Positions 31,451 to 44,380 of a DNA stretch of 64,000 nucleotides are shown here, in pieces. The stretch covers positions 62,001 to 126,000 of the forward strand of contig JAFKAC010000078.1 in assembly GCA_025766275.1 (NCBI GenBank). The letters are read 5' to 3'. The number at the start of each line of letters is the position of its first letter. Position 1 is the stretch's first letter. The position numbers and the translations under genes are program-made. The notes beneath the pieces are model-generated. The model was not told the DNA's origin and searched no databases. It saw only the letters and a list, made by a program, of their open reading frames with translations. Source of the DNA: Lactarius indigo. Lineage: Eukaryota; Basidiomycota; Agaricomycetes; Russulales; Russulaceae.

Positions 31451-32550
31451 GCACGGGTGCGACGAACGCGGACATCTCGCCGGAGCTACGAATCTACATT
31501 CTCATCAGACCCATGTCGTAAACAGAAGAACGAAATTTCCATTTGTCTCTCCGCGTTCTGTCTTCATCAGTAGGGTGTCGCTATTCCGAGTCTAATCTCA
31601 GTTCGGCTAAGAATTCACAATATCCTTCTTTCGAACGGCACCAATTCGAGTTACGGACATGGGACGAGTAGCTCCACTGGCACTCCATGAGATCCGGCAC
31701 TCATACACTTCTTCAGGATTGCAGTTTCATATCAAACCATGTGATCGGAGTCGTACTGTCTAGGCGACGGCGTGAGTGGATCATGCGACGAATGGCGAAC
31801 TTGATGTGGTCTGTAAGGCCGCCAATAGTGGCATCCAAGATCTTGTCCAAGATGGCATCTCTGCGTTGTGGCGCCCCGGGCCGGTGTCCAGGTGTTCTCT
31901 TTTCCGACACCGTGACTGCTCGCAAGGCGCCCGATCCTCACATACTCGAACTAATCTTTTCGTGGTCTAATATATAAATCTAGACTCCGCGAATACAGAA
32001 CCTCAGGCTTCAGGCCTCAGGCCCGACGCATCTACTACTAGTACATATAGTACATACAAGAATCACTGCTATCGCCTTCGATCAATTCCAAATCCGATGC
32101 TGACCGTATCGCGCCGCGGCTGTACGTTAATCAGCACTTACTCCAGGTTCTTCCTCTGCGACATCGTCGGCAAGAGGGATCCTGAACACGTAGATGCTCC
32201 TGTTTCCGCCATGCAGGAACTCGACGATAAGCGACGTTCGGTGTGCGGCCTAATTCCGACTCTCTACTATGGATGTGCGGTTTGAACGCCGCGGGACTCG
32301 CCCGATGGTGACTGCCGTAAATCGTGTCATGCTTACGCGTGATCGGGGGGAAGATGCAAATTTGAGTACGCCTTTAATCCGCCGCTGATACTATCTGTTT
32401 CAATTCGAACTACTGGCAGCTGATCAATCTCGTTTAGTTTTTCCACGTGGACACGACGTTCCTTCTTGTGCACCCTTCGACATTCAACAACTCCCCCCGA
32501 GCTCGTACCCAGCAAATTGCGACGTCTTTCCTGAATAGCTCTTCCGCAGT
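31451..32550. other. Duplicated 3' flank of ARD copy 2; no supported gene
   Basis: The stretch at about 31560-31830 resembles 35340-35600 downstream of the broken third ARD copy. Shared words include GGGTGTCG, CAATTCGAGTT, TGGCTCCACT or TAGCTCCACT, and ATGGCGAACT. The duplication unit therefore includes more than the gene. A 96-codon forward frame at 31687 falls in this repeat and has no domain. Confidence 0.45.
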
Positions 32551-33415
32551 GTCAACGGCGATGTTATTGCGCCTGTATACTACGTGAATCAAGCGCTTTT
32601 CCTATTCGATGAACAAAAGCTTGAACAACTTGAAGCCTGGCGCTCGTGGGGCGATTCTGCCGGGTTCTTGTTAGAGGTTTTCAAACCTGGGTGTTCCGAG
32701 TTCATCGCATGTAGACTGTAGCCACTTGGAATGGCGTATGATCACCGCCCCACCGGAAAAATAACTCACCGGGGACATCACAAATTCGGTGCGCCGCACT
32801 TACCGACAAAATTTCACTACCCTCCTAAAGGCTGATGAATACGAGCTGCATAACGCCGCCACACACCCGCGCCGCGGCTGTGTTTCTAAGCCGGTGCGTT
32901 GCTTCGTCTACGATATCGTGGTAGTACACGTTCAGTGTCCAACCATGTGAGTGGGCTACCACAGTCCATCACGCGCACCCTATGCGTTCGCTCATCTGTA
33001 GTATCAGCTTATTCATAACGAACCACACACGATACCCCACGCCCTCGCACACACCTTGAGCTGAAACCCCAAAGAAGCCCGCGGCGAGCGACGCAAGCGC
33101 CATGCAACCACCCACACGAGGGCCGACGTGCGTGAAACACTGCTACCTGCCAAGGCAAGTGCGGGTAAAGCGTCATATCCGGGCCCCACGGATCAGGTGT
33201 GCAGCTAGGTGACAGGGAAGAAAAACTGCGCCATGACGATGTACTACAGGTATTTCTTCGGCTGTATTTCTCGAAGCAGCACGCGACGGAGCAAAGAAGG
33301 GCGGCAAAGAAGCCAAGATGAAGCGCAAGCATCAAAGTTCTGGCGCAGAATTTGACAGCGAAGGTGATTGTTCTAGCATTGACGACGATATTGACCCGGA
33401 GGAGGGCGAGATTTA
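32551..33415 (+). pseudogene. Possible decayed gene of unknown type
   Basis: Several plus-strand segments have coding character but are separated by stops. About 32557-32730 contains NGDVIAPVYYVNQALF and EQKLEQLEAWRSWGD and ends at TAG. About 32790-32940 contains FTTLLKADEYELHNAATHP. About 33270-33415 contains GAKKGGKEAKMKRKHQSS and an acidic end IDDDIDPEEGEI before TAG. The acidic and basic C-terminus suggests a nuclear or transposon-encoded protein, but I do not recognise it. Confidence 0.3.
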
Positions 33416-34640
33416 GATAGAAGGTACACTAGAGCTGCCACGGGGTCTAGCTTATAATTAATCAGGGCGACGAAACCATTAATACCACCGAGAGCTGGCC
33501 AAAGCGGAGGCATTAGCAACAGTTAATTGACCCAGTTGATTGACCACGACGATCACGATCTCACTGGGGAGATTGAAGATCTTACGCTTCCATCGGTTTG
33601 TCGGCGTCGATTCACCGTCGAAGATGCTTTCCTCTGGCTCGCGGTCCGGTGAGGACGCCTTGGACACCAACAATCTGTTGGGTCCTGGTTTCGAGGCTTC
33701 GGTTGACCTCATCAGATTACGTGACCAACCCTATAGAGAAGCGGACAGGTCTTAGCTGTATCAGTGACGACAAAAAGGAGAAAAGAGCGGAGGCAAATGG
33801 AGCGAAGACACTGGGAGCGCCTTTCTGATTTTAAAAAGAACCTCCTTGTTGACCAGGGTCCTCGGGTGGTCTGTCCATATGTCCATGGAGTGAATTGATG
33901 GAAGAATATGCGCAATACATCACAGTCAGGTCCTGCTCATCGACGGCGTGCTCGGATGCATTTTTGTATTTTTATTGTTTTTGCGTTCTTGCCTTGGTCT
34001 TGGTCAAAGCCCCCACCCACAGGGCATGAATCAGTGCCAGTGGAACCCTCCATTGATATACACTTTCTCTGACACGCACCTCAGCTGCACCCTCGTCACG
34101 CTCCGATTCACATTTTCGACCCCCTCTATTCACAGCACCAGACGTCCCATTCACACCTCAGTTCACGGATCCGACGCTTGACATCTCGCGCTCGCCCAGC
34201 CACTAGCTAGCAATCGTGGTCCATTCTGACAGCAACGCGCGCGTCGTGATGCTGATGCCAGATATTTTCGTCGCCACCAGCGCACCTTTGCCTTCAGATT
34301 GAGATTTATTCGGGCGCCTGCAGACAGTTGGCCTATAAAGGGGTGATGCTGGGCGGAGAGAAGGGCGACCGGACGGTATGATTTAATGAAAGGGGAAAAA
34401 AATAACTGTACAGTATCACAAGAGTATACTGGGGAAATGGTGAAAGCGGGCCGGTCCGACACCGTCCGAGGGATGACGAAGTCAAAACCCAATCCCTGGT
34501 CAAAACTCTCCGAGTCCTTGTCAAAACCTCGGAATACCGTGCCATGAGATCTAACAAGATGCAGAAAAATGGCAGCTCAGGACGCTGCGCTGTCTCTTCT
34601 CGATCTTCGCTGGCCCTCTCTCTAATCACGTCGCACACTA
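33416..34640. other. Intergenic, no supported gene
   Basis: Only short frames. One minus-strand frame at 33712-33479 contains KIFNLPSEIVIVVVNQLG, faintly like an F-box start, but it is isolated and too short to call. Confidence 0.45.
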
Positions 34641-35234
34641 TGCGCGCCTACCACTTTAACAATGTCTCTGCCGACCAGCGCCTTCCACACAGTTCAGGAC
34701 TGCCCGTAGAGTTCGATTATCTTCGTAAACACGGCCTCGCCCTCTCCGCAGTGCGGCACGTGCCCTTGGACACCGAGGGGGGGTAACCCGTGGTTGACAA
34801 GATGGCGAATGAGCGTGACTGGGACAATTATGATATCATAAACGTAACTTAAGAAGGGCTTGGCGACCACTTCGGACAGATGCTTGACAAGTTCTTTGTG
34901 GAGTTAGTGAGACATGTGAATCACAACCTTACTATGATCGTCGTGTATCACACAGATCGATGGATCCACGTTCAGGTCCTCCCTGGAGATTTTATTATCG
35001 TCCCAGCTGGTATTGACCACCGCTTTACGACGAATCTAATCAGGTCGAGGATTTGCGCTTCACCAAGGTCCGTTCTTGGGGTTTCTCTCACGATCGTCGC
35101 GTCCTAAAAGCTGTCGGTGAGTGTTAAAGAGGGAACTCCAGTATTTTTCCACAGGGCGCAGTTCGGAGACTGATGCCACCCCCTTCTGCTATCAGTGTCT
35201 TGATTCAGTCAAGAAGGTTCTAGGATACGCATGA
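34641..35234 (+). pseudogene. Acireductone dioxygenase pseudogene, copy 3
   Basis: Clearly derived from copy 2: RAYHFNNVSADQRLPHSSGL and later WIHVQVLPGDFIIVPAGIDHRF. A GGG GGG TAA stop follows the first exon's PLDTEG, a second TAA replaces a Lys codon in the NVT-KEGLG motif, and exon 2, which encodes the HMHxxxE metal-binding motif, is missing altogether between about 34906 and 34955. The remaining His site reads IDHRF instead of IYHRF. It cannot encode an active enzyme. Confidence 0.9.
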
Positions 35235-36166
35235 ATACGGATGCGATGAACGCAGCCCCACGTAGGATCTATCTTCCATTAGGCCTATATCGTAAGCAGA
35301 AGGGCGAAACTTCCATTCTCTAGTCGCGTTCCGCCTTCATCAGGGTGTCGATTCTCTGTTCCGAGTCTTATCTCAGCTATGAATCTGCAAAGCCCTTGTT
35401 TCAGACTGAAGCAATTCGAGTTGGGAGCATAGGCCGAATGGCTCCACTCGATATGCATTGCATCCGACACTCGTTCAATTCTTCTAAACTGCAGTTCCAG
35501 ACGTATCAATCGCCTGGCTATATGACGTGAGCAGAATACAGCGACAAATGGCGAACTGGTTTGGTTCCGTGGCGCGTGGTGCCACCAATGGCGGCGGCTC
35601 TGTGTTCTTGTTTAGGTTTTGTGTTATTGAGTGCCTTCCCTTCCAACTTGAACGCCATTCGCGAGGTTCTTAGGGTCTTAAGCCAGTTGGTGCACATATG
35701 TTTACTGCCATTGGCCAATACAAAATCTAGGTTTGAAGGTAACGCGTCACGAGATAGATTATTCGGATCTTCCTATTCGTCCAACTGAAGCCAAGCTAGT
35801 GTTGAAAACACCTTCTCCACAGTCAAATAATACGGACCATCACTTGACCTTATCGAGATAGATAGAACCACGTTCACCCTCGATTTATAGGGTATCGTGG
35901 TGTCCGCGGCACTGCTCTCTACCGAGGGACATGCTAATATGGAGAATTAGCGATCACTCGGTCACGGAACAATTATAATGGCATCACGAATCCGGTCAAT
36001 GGTACATCGGGAGTTCAACTACCCAAGCTGTCCCCTCCTCGGAAATACGATGATAAGACTCTAAGGTCTCGCTTTGTCCCGTTGAAGTATCAACGGCATT
36101 TCGACATTCGCTTCCCTCCGTGGATCAAGACCCACTGAGTTCCGTACGGAGAGAAAACTTGCTGAC

Positions 36167-36210
36167 ACCTTCCGGGGTATTTTCTTTTTTTTTGAACCTT
36201 CCGGGGTATT
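36167..36210. repeat. 15-bp direct repeat bracketing a T-rich run
   Basis: ACCTTCCGGGGTATT occurs at 36167-36181 and again at 36196-36210, separated by 14 nt that are mostly T. This is what a target-site duplication around nothing but a poly(A) tail in minus orientation would look like. Confidence 0.75.
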
Positions 36211-38079
36211 CCAACACCGTAAATGTCCTTTGAGGATTCCAGCGAACCGGTTTCCGCGTCTACAGTACGGTACAGTAACGCTTTCATCTGCATGTGTTAT
36301 CAGCGGACCTAGAATACGCCGCCCAGGAAGCACTGGGGTGAGACGTTCCCTGTCCTAATTGACAAATTGAACGCACGTTGGGACGGCGTCTATCTAGTCT
36401 GAATGTGCATCAACCTGTATCCAGGTTCAACTACACAGTTGGGAGCTCTTCTCGCACTTGGCGATCTCAGCGTCAAAAGTTGACCAAGCCCTGGGGTCTG
36501 TAATTATAAGTATCAGATACGCATATAAGAACGTGATCGGAAATCGAGGACATGGATACTATTGATACACTGATACACGCCCAGGTGGGATGCTACTACC
36601 AGTATCGCATACAACCTCCGCGGAATTGCATTTCGACCCTGAATGAGTGTTGTGATAATACCAACGGCCTTCTGAGATTCGAAGAGGCCCGCTTCGGTAC
36701 CGCCTTGTATAGGAACAAAAGACTACACAAACCGTTTAGCAACTTGAAGGAGCAGCGGTCACTGTCGGGACCTACTCTTGGTGTCTGACTGCATGTTATA
36801 GGACGCTGCGAGTCGCGGCGAGCGACCACGATACACGTGTAACAGTGTAAACGCCCCCTGTTTCTTCCCCTTTGGCGTCGACGTCGTATTCATCCGTAGT
36901 GACTTTCGAATTGTGCCTAGCCTCCCTCTCCAATCGTTTTGCCTCCTTTTCTGTATAATTCAATGAACAGCGGTTGGCAAGATATGATTATCCGAAGCTC
37001 CGGGGACAGGTCTGCAACTAGCTGCAACCCCCGAGTTGGAGTCTGGGACACGAGCGCATCATATGATCTACTGTAAGGAAAGATTGATGCAGCTCAACGC
37101 GAGCATGAATTACATCCTGAGTCATCGAATCACCACGTTGCTGAACAGCCACGCTTGTGTGGGAACAAACTCTACGATAATAAGTCATTGAGTTGCCAGT
37201 GGGTGCGTACGCCATACGGTACCTCGGTTCCCCTTTGTAAGAGCGCGAGAATGCGCGACTCAGCCATTTGGGAAGAAAGGCTGAGGTCGTTCGACGTGAA
37301 CTTTGAAGTATTTATGTAGGGAAAATTAATTTCGTAGAGCAAAAACCGATTCCGCGGTCCAGCTTGAAGCCGCGGTCGAGAAACGGAGCTCTACTTACGT
37401 AACACTGACTTAACGCAGTATATTGCCGGTCCAGCCGGTCCGATGCTTATGCATGTGCGACTCTCCAACTGCAACAGCCTTGTTACGGTGATGTCCGAGT
37501 CTAAGCTGTGGATTTATGCACATCAGAGAATGTCAACGTGTGTGTGGGAATCTGATTCGCACAGTAACGCCCATTAGGGTTCTCATCGTCATACACTCCG
37601 ACTGTTTTAGACTTCTGTCATCCAGTCCTTGTCGTCACCCAAGCCCACACTGGCTGTTTTCTCACTCTGAAACGTGAGCAGCTCCGCAGTATTTGTCGCC
37701 GGCACTTCGTCGTCGCGTCATCAATCAAGGCAAAAAAGAACCATGGTGTACTGATCTGAGGGCCACTTCTATTGATGATCTACACCAGGTGTCAGCTATT
37801 TTCGTCAGCTCAGCCGCTGCACTGACACTTCTACAGCCAGCGGATAAAAATTTCTCGTAAACTCCTTTCGGGCCCTACCAGCACCCCGCGGCCTATTGTC
37901 ATTAGGTTTTACTAACAGTCGCGACTTGAAGTAACGAGGTGGGATCACACCACGCCGGGAGGAGGTCACCCTGCGCCTGGGGCCATCAGATAATGGGGAA
38001 AGAAGATACCAGGAACAAATATGAGCCACCATGCACCGTCCATCAGCCCGAGAAATTGCCCACGTTGATTTGGTCAGGC

Positions 38080-38101
38080 TCGTTTATATGCTGAACAGTA
38101 G
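38080..38101 (+). promoter_or_regulatory. TATA-like element of membrane-protein copy 1
   Basis: CGTTTATATGCTGAACAGTA, about 105 bp before the start codon. Related sequences occupy the same place upstream of copies 2, 3 and 5. Confidence 0.5.
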
Positions 38102-38194
38102 TATGCCATAACAGATTTCCATCCCCCATCACGGCGTCGTTTGTCTACTCTACTCCACTGGTTGGAGACAATTTCTGTGCAAGCCACGAATATT

Positions 38195-39711
38195 ATGGGT
38201 CCCGAAAACGTGCTAGTGTTTCGTCAGCGAGGGATGACTCTACTTTTTCGCACCTTCTATCTAATTATTCAATCCGTTTTTTATGGTGAGCTTCGTATTC
38301 TAATTTCTCTACGTTAGTCAAGCTTATATGTGTTCATTGCTTAGGGATCTATGCAACGCTTATCCCGATTTCAACCTATATAACGATGTTAGTTGTCTTA
38401 TTTCCTTCTGGACAAATCGTTCCAACATATGCGAAGGAAGAAGGGTCTGCACTCCCTGAGTCAGAAAATCTTGTTCGGCGTAGTAATCTTCATGTTTTCT
38501 TTGTCGACTGCGTACCTGGCCGTCTCAATTGCGGACTTGGTCACCCTCATCAAGACCTGGTATCTCGTTGTAGATGTCCCCGACTCAGTCGGCACAACAA
38601 GACCTACGGAGAACCTTCTGGTTCTATTCAACGCCTTGACCGTAATTAATGTCGGTGGATGACCTCACTCTTATCTTCAATTTCCTGGTAATATGCTCAC
38701 GAGCCCTGCAGTATTCCCTGACGGATGGCGTCGTCGTCTGGAGAGCTTGGACCATATGCCATGACGAATACAGAAAACTGTTGATAGCGCCGATTGTGAT
38801 GTTCGTGTTGACGACGCGTACGTCGCCCTCTCCTCCTGGCTTTTACATTCTACAAGTGGAACCCCTTTCCAGTCGGTGTCGCAGCAACCATCTTCGTCAG
38901 AGTATTCATCACGATCGACCCCGTTAGGGACCATAATCGCCTGACAACCGCCATCAACGTTTTCCAGGAGACCACGTTGATTTCTTCCCTTGTCACCAAT
39001 ATTTTGGGTACGGGGGTAATATCGTTGAAAGCATGGTACGCCTGGGGTACTATCTAGGTGACGCAGTGCTGATAAGCTACCCTAGGAGGTATAGAAGATG
39101 GATCGTAGTGGATCTGCGACGTGTCGTGAACAAGAGGACAAAAGCGGAAAGAGTACTGGCCCTTCTTGTAGAATCTGGCGTGTTTTATATGTTTTCTGGC
39201 GTACGCCCGGTCTACTCTCTGAAAGGAAAGATAACTAATCCTCAGTTGATCAAGGCGATGTTAGTCGCGGCATCCCTCATACGTCTGCCTGGATCCCACT
39301 TCATGCTTGGGAGTTTATATTCGCAAGCCGCCGTTCACCTGGCGGTAAGTATTGTCTTCGGATTTAAGTCTGGAACTGACAAGATCATGTCAGGGGATCT
39401 ACCCGGTGATTGTCCTCATACTCGTCAACCAAGAAGCATCAATGGACACGACACTATTTAATTCGACCCTCCCCGTAATTATCACCGACTTAGAACAAGC
39501 CGCCTCCCAGTTCAGAGCCAGTCAGGCTGCTGCTCGCCAAACCAAGTCTATTCCGGGAGCCAGCCTCCGCTTTACACCTGCGCAGGGGCCGCACCCTTCG
39601 CGAAGCTCTCTCGCCTCGTCGTCACCACGAGACTCCTTGGCATCCAGTTCAAGCCTGGAGCCCGATGCTGACCGGGAGACCAGATTAGAGACCAGGGACA
39701 GTGTGGAATAG
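38195..39711 (+). CDS. Seven-helix membrane protein family, copy 1
   Basis: Eight exons join in phase (38195-38285, 38345-38387, 38437-38650, 38712-38817, 38873-39035, 39086-39200, 39255-39344, 39394-39711), giving 379 residues. Seven hydrophobic segments alternate with short loops. Landmarks are FMFSLSTAYLAVSIADL (helix 2), LTDGVVVWRAW (helix 3), ALLVESGVFYMFSG (helix 6) and YPVIVLILVNQEASMD (helix 7). A long Ser-rich, probably cytosolic, tail ends the protein. The topology is receptor-like and belongs to the large uncharacterised seven-helix families of Agaricomycetes; no ligand or signalling partner can be named. It is intact and is the first member of the tandem array. Confidence 0.82.
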
Positions 39712-41436
39712 GCTTTAAACCCGATTCCCATGCCCAGTCGATGATGCAAGGTGCATAAAACCCCGAAGAAAACGTCCAACAAACATCACCTTCGGATCAG
39801 TCACGTTCACGTGCCACACTCGATTTGGGTTTGGGGGTATAAACATTCCAAGGTGTACTCGGGCCGTTCTTCAGAGATAAGGTGCAATCCCCCAAGTCTC
39901 TGCAGTTCGGACTGCTGCACCTATTGCCACGATAATGAAGAAGACAGGAGTCTCGGCTACTGTAATAGTACTGTACAAATACGGAATAGAATGATATGTC
40001 GTTATCAGCTAAGCCCTAAGACCGACATTCTTTTGGATTGGCGTAGGGAGTGGCTTTGAGCCTGCTTGCAAGTGCTGTGCGAACAACCCGAGGAACAATC
40101 TATCTCGACAGCGGATTATAGCAAGGGGCCACCGGCCCTGATGAGTCTACAACATCTGCATTAGGTCAGCACCTTGAAGCAGCCCCAAGGTATGCCAGTG
40201 CGCATATATGCAGTGTTTTATGACGGTCGCTCGAAGCCGCATCGCAACGCAAACACCCAGATCGGTTCCGTACCGTAACTTGAGCGACCCATCTACTAGA
40301 ATGTGAAACGTACTTTTCTTTCCACTTCGCGTTGTATTCACCCTACCTTTTTCTCGCTTTGGTTTTTTGGGACTACTCGTATGACCGGGAGAGTGAGTGG
40401 CCTCAATACTGTTGCAGAGCCAGAGATCGCACCGGTGTGATATCGTTGTGACCTCGAAAGTATGTGTACTGTATGGTACTAAGGGAGTACGGATAAATGT
40501 ACGTATTGCTTTCGCAATCGTGTTCCAAGTCGTATTCACCAAGGTATTCACGAAAATATCAAGACGAAAACGGTCTCGGTCATCAGGCAAAGAGTGGCAC
40601 GTGTCTTTTATGACTAATCCGGGATGTATCCGTACGCAGCTGTTCTCATCAAGGTTCTCATCTCCATTCTCCCCACTGGCAGTTGATTAGATTTATTCGT
40701 CCCCATTCTCCTTCTGGAACCCATAGAGGTTCACGCAAAAGACCAATTAATTGACTTCGTATCACCTGCAGAGAGTGCGATGGGTCTGGCTGATTGCTGA
40801 CTTTGCCACTACTAGGACGAGTGAGAGTCTGTGAGACTGCGAATTTGAAACTTTAACTGCCAAAAGCCGACAGCCCTCCAGCCTGAGTTACTAGTACAGT
40901 CATCGCTCGACATGAAGGTGCACCGGTCTATATGGCTCATTCAAAAAAAGAAGGTCCAAGAACCCCTGGTGCCACTAATAGGTCCGCACATGTCAGCCAT
41001 TTCATTAACACAGCCGCCACACTTCCGCCACCGGCGGCAAGACTGGCAGGAGAAATTTCACGGCTTGTCAACTTCAGACACTACCGGCCCCCTACGGCCT
41101 ATTGTCGCCACATGTTGTATGTTTCAGAGACATCACAGCGACAGTCATAACCAATAGGTGTGGTGGGATTGCCGGATTTACACCCTAGAAGAAGCTTGCA
41201 TCAATATTTTGTCAGCTTATTTATCTCAGGTCATCAGATAGTTGGGGCACAGGTGCTGAGAATGAATGTGAGCTATCTTCCATCACGCCCGACATCAGCC
41301 TGAGACCTTACCTATGCTAACTGTCAAGTTCGTTTATATTCTGAACAGTACTAGTGGTAATATGCCCCAACGCTTTTCCAGCCTCCCCCACGTTTGTCTA
41401 CTCTACAGATATATTCTGCGCAGGCCGGAGAATATC
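39712..41436. other. Spacer between membrane-protein copies 1 and 2
   Basis: Contains a 147-codon minus frame (40590-40147) without domain character. The last 500 bp hold the promoter-proximal sequence shared with other copies. No gene is supported. Confidence 0.5.
41331..41352 (+). promoter_or_regulatory. TATA-like element of membrane-protein copy 2
   Basis: CGTTTATATTCTGAACAGTA, about 100 bp before the start codon; matches copy 1 at 18 or more of 20 positions. Confidence 0.5.
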
Positions 41437-42952
41437 ATGGTTTCCGAAAATGTGTTTCACCAGCGTGGCATCACTTTACTTTACCGTACATTCAATCTTA
41501 TGATCCAGTCTGTTCTTTATGGTAAGTTTTGTATTCTCTTCAAGTTCGCTCTACTCAGGTGAAGCTGGTACGTGCCCAGGAATCTATGCATCACTTGTCC
41601 CAGTTTCGACCTATATAATGATGTGAGTTACCCGTATTCCTTCTGAAAAACCATCTCAATCGGCAGTCCTACCAATGTGAAGGAAGAAGGGCTTGCGCTT
41701 GCTGAGCCAAAAAATCTTGTTCGGCGTAATACTCTTTATGTTTTCTTTGTCAACTGCGTACCTGGCCGTCTCAATTGCGGATCTAATAATTCTCATTAAG
41801 ACCTGGTATCTCTCTGTGGGTCTCTCCGAGTCGGCAGGCACAAACAGCCCTACGGAGGCACTTCTAATTCTATTCAATGCCTTGACTCCCATTAATGTTT
41901 GCGGGTGCTATTCTCACGCTGTGTGCCAATGGGCTCACAAACTCCGCAGTATGCTCTGACGGATGGCGTCGTCGTCTGGAGAGCTTGGATCATATGCCGT
42001 GATGAGTACAGAAAACTGCTGAGAGTGCCGATTGTGATGCTTGTGTTAACGATGAGTACGTTGTCCCCCCCTTTTACAGGCTAAGTTCCACGAGCAGCCC
42101 CTTTTCTAGTCACTGTCGCAGCGACCATCGGCATTAGAGTGTTCATAAATACTGACCCCATTAGGGACAAAAATCGCCTGGCAACTATCATCAACGTCTT
42201 CCAGGAGATCACGTTGATTTCTTCGCTTCTCACTAATATTTTGGGTACGAGTGTTATCTCGTTGAAAGCGTGGTATGCCTGTCGTTCTTGCTATGTGCAA
42301 CACCACTGAGTCCGATACCGGCTGCTATAGGAGGTATCGGAGGTGGATCGTAACGGACCTACAACGTGTCGTGAACCTGAGGACAAAGACGGAAAGGGTG
42401 CTGGCCCTCCTTGTAGAATCTGGGGTGTTTTATATTTTTTCTGGCGTGCGCATGGTCATCTCCTTACTGAAAAAAGTGCTAATTCTTCATTGATTCAGTC
42501 GATGTTGGTCGCGTCATCCTTCATACGTATCCCTGGATCCCACATTATGCTCGGGAATGTATACTCGCAAGCAGCTGTTCACATGGCAGTGAGCGTTCTG
42601 TCTAAATTTAGGGTTGGAACTAACAAAATGTCAGGGAATGTACCCAGTGATTGTCGTCGTGCTCGTCAGCCGAGAAGCGTCAATGGACAAGACAGTGTTC
42701 AATCAAACCCTCCCAGTGGTCATCACCGACTTACAACAAGCCTCCTCCCACTTCGCAGCCAATCAGACCGCTTCTCGCCAAGTCAAGTCCACACACATGA
42801 CCAGCCTCCAATTTGCGAGTGCGCAGGGTTCGCATCCTACGCGGGGTTCTCTCGACCCATCGTTGTCATTGAACTCCCTGTCCTCCGGTTCAAGCATGGA
42901 GTCTGATGTTGGCGCAGAGATCCAATCAGACCATAGGGGTAGCATGGAGTAG
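41437..42952 (+). CDS. Seven-helix membrane protein family, copy 2
   Basis: Eight exons (41437-41521, 41580-41622, 41683-41896, 41950-42055, 42110-42272, 42331-42445, 42499-42588, 42635-42952) give 377 residues with no frame break. Exon lengths 43, 214, 106, 163, 115, 90 and 318 are identical to copy 1; only exon 1 is 6 nt shorter. The same helix landmarks are present: LTDGVVVWRAW, LLVESGVFYIFSG and YPVIVVVLVSREASMD. The 54-nt intron 4 contains an in-frame TAA and must be removed here. The function is unknown and probably receptor-like by topology only. Confidence 0.82.
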
Positions 42953-43598
42953 GCCCGTGCAGGTGTCATCCCCTGAGGGAATTCAGATGGTCGCTGTATC
43001 AACTAATTTAGCAATAAGGATAAATGCGGGTCTTCTTTACCTTCCCGAAATAAGCCCCGCTGTCGGCCATGCGCCACTACCATCTCAGGATAGAGGCTCG
43101 TTCTTTGTACCATCGGGTACTGAAGCTTACAAAACACTTTCTGAGTGTATGCAAGCCCAGGCTGTCCCTTAGATATATTTGGCACATGCCCACTCTCTCG
43201 ACCTAGAGTGCGGGCTGTTGCCGGGGGAGCCATGAAAAATGGGGCATTTAAAGGATATGTCACAGATGCTTCAGGAGGTATGTGTCCGGTTTTGCATCTG
43301 GGTAGGTATCCAGGACGGGAATCTTCATGCTGGCTGGATTCGTAACCTGTCGCAACTGACATAGAGTCACTGTCAGTGGTCCTAAACAGAATCAGCACCC
43401 CTTTAGGGCGAGTGTTCACCGGTCGACTACGCACTTACTTTGCGTGTCTCTAATCCCCAACGGCATGCTCAGACTCTGTATGTCTTGTTGATGCTCGTGT
43501 CGTGCTCGCGGTGCGCCTCCTCGACACCTCTGTACGTTATTCCTAAATAAAGACCAAGATCCCCAACCGCCGGTTGCGTGGGAACGAGCTAAGAATCG

Positions 43599-43700
43599 AG
43601 TTTGGTGCGCACCTCAGTTGCCTCGCGCTGATGCGCATCGAACATATTCGGCTTTGCCGCAGTCACGACGGACTTCTGCACAGGTTTGAGAACGATGACG
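43599..43700. repeat. Dispersed non-coding module (GTTTGGTGCGCACCTC type), copy a
   Basis: One of four related stretches of roughly 110 bp lying in the spacers of the membrane-protein array; the others start at about 44381, 50738 and 53978. Each runs from TGGTGCGCACCTC through an ACGACGG or ACGATGG block to GAACGACG or AAACGACA. It has no coding potential in common. Confidence 0.6.
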
Positions 43701-44380
43701 CCACTGAGCCTGAGGGAAGCCGAACTGATTTCGAGTGATAACCGTCGTGACCTCATAATAGCGGTACTATACATTCAAGTTGCCATTGGCGAGTCATCAC
43801 AAGAGAATATATACACTTCCCTGACGAAGTTGATTGCCAACCTTGCCTTGCACTTTTCTATGATATGGATCGCGGCAGCAGGAGCTTTGTTCGTACTGTA
43901 GTTCCGTAAATCGCTGACTAAGCGATAGCGATCATCATCACTGTAGACCTTTTTTCCGAGTACCAATGGGGCAACACTGGTAGAATATTTAAAGGTTTTA
44001 GGAGGAGATGCTCTTGCTCCAGAAGGCACGTGTCCAGTTTTGGATTTGAATGCGCAACGATAGGGCCCTCACGCTGACTAGACTTGTGACCTGTAGCAGA
44101 GTGAGGGTGTCGCGTCGCAAGAGAGGCAGAACTACTGGCACTCGATCGAAGCAATGGGACCCAAATTGAAGTCGGTACTTCCATTCGAGCGAACACTCAC
44201 CACTGACGTGACTTTTCGAGTCCCTAATAGTATGCTCGTAGTCAATTACTCTTGTCGGTGCTCATCTTGTATTTTCAGTGTGCGTCCTCAAGCTTCAGGC
44301 TTGGGCCGTTCTCGGATAAAACCTGAGACAAGCTGCGACTCCTCAGTCCACGAAACCAGCGGCATGGGCTAACCTATCGA

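Larger units (their letters stand above)
35235..38194. other. Intergenic, nearly 3 kb, no supported gene
   Basis: 35340-35600 is the duplicated ARD flank. At 36167-36210 a 15-bp direct repeat brackets a short T-rich run. The rest, including a 90-codon minus frame at 36333-36061, shows no domain or splice logic. Confidence 0.5.

Noticed and set aside
33479..33712. F-box-like frame on the minus strand
   Set aside because: Only a faint LPSEIV match, 77 residues, with no neighbouring exons.
40147..40590. 147-codon minus-strand frame between membrane-protein copies
   Set aside because: No hydrophobic, catalytic or repeat features, and no counterpart in the other spacers.
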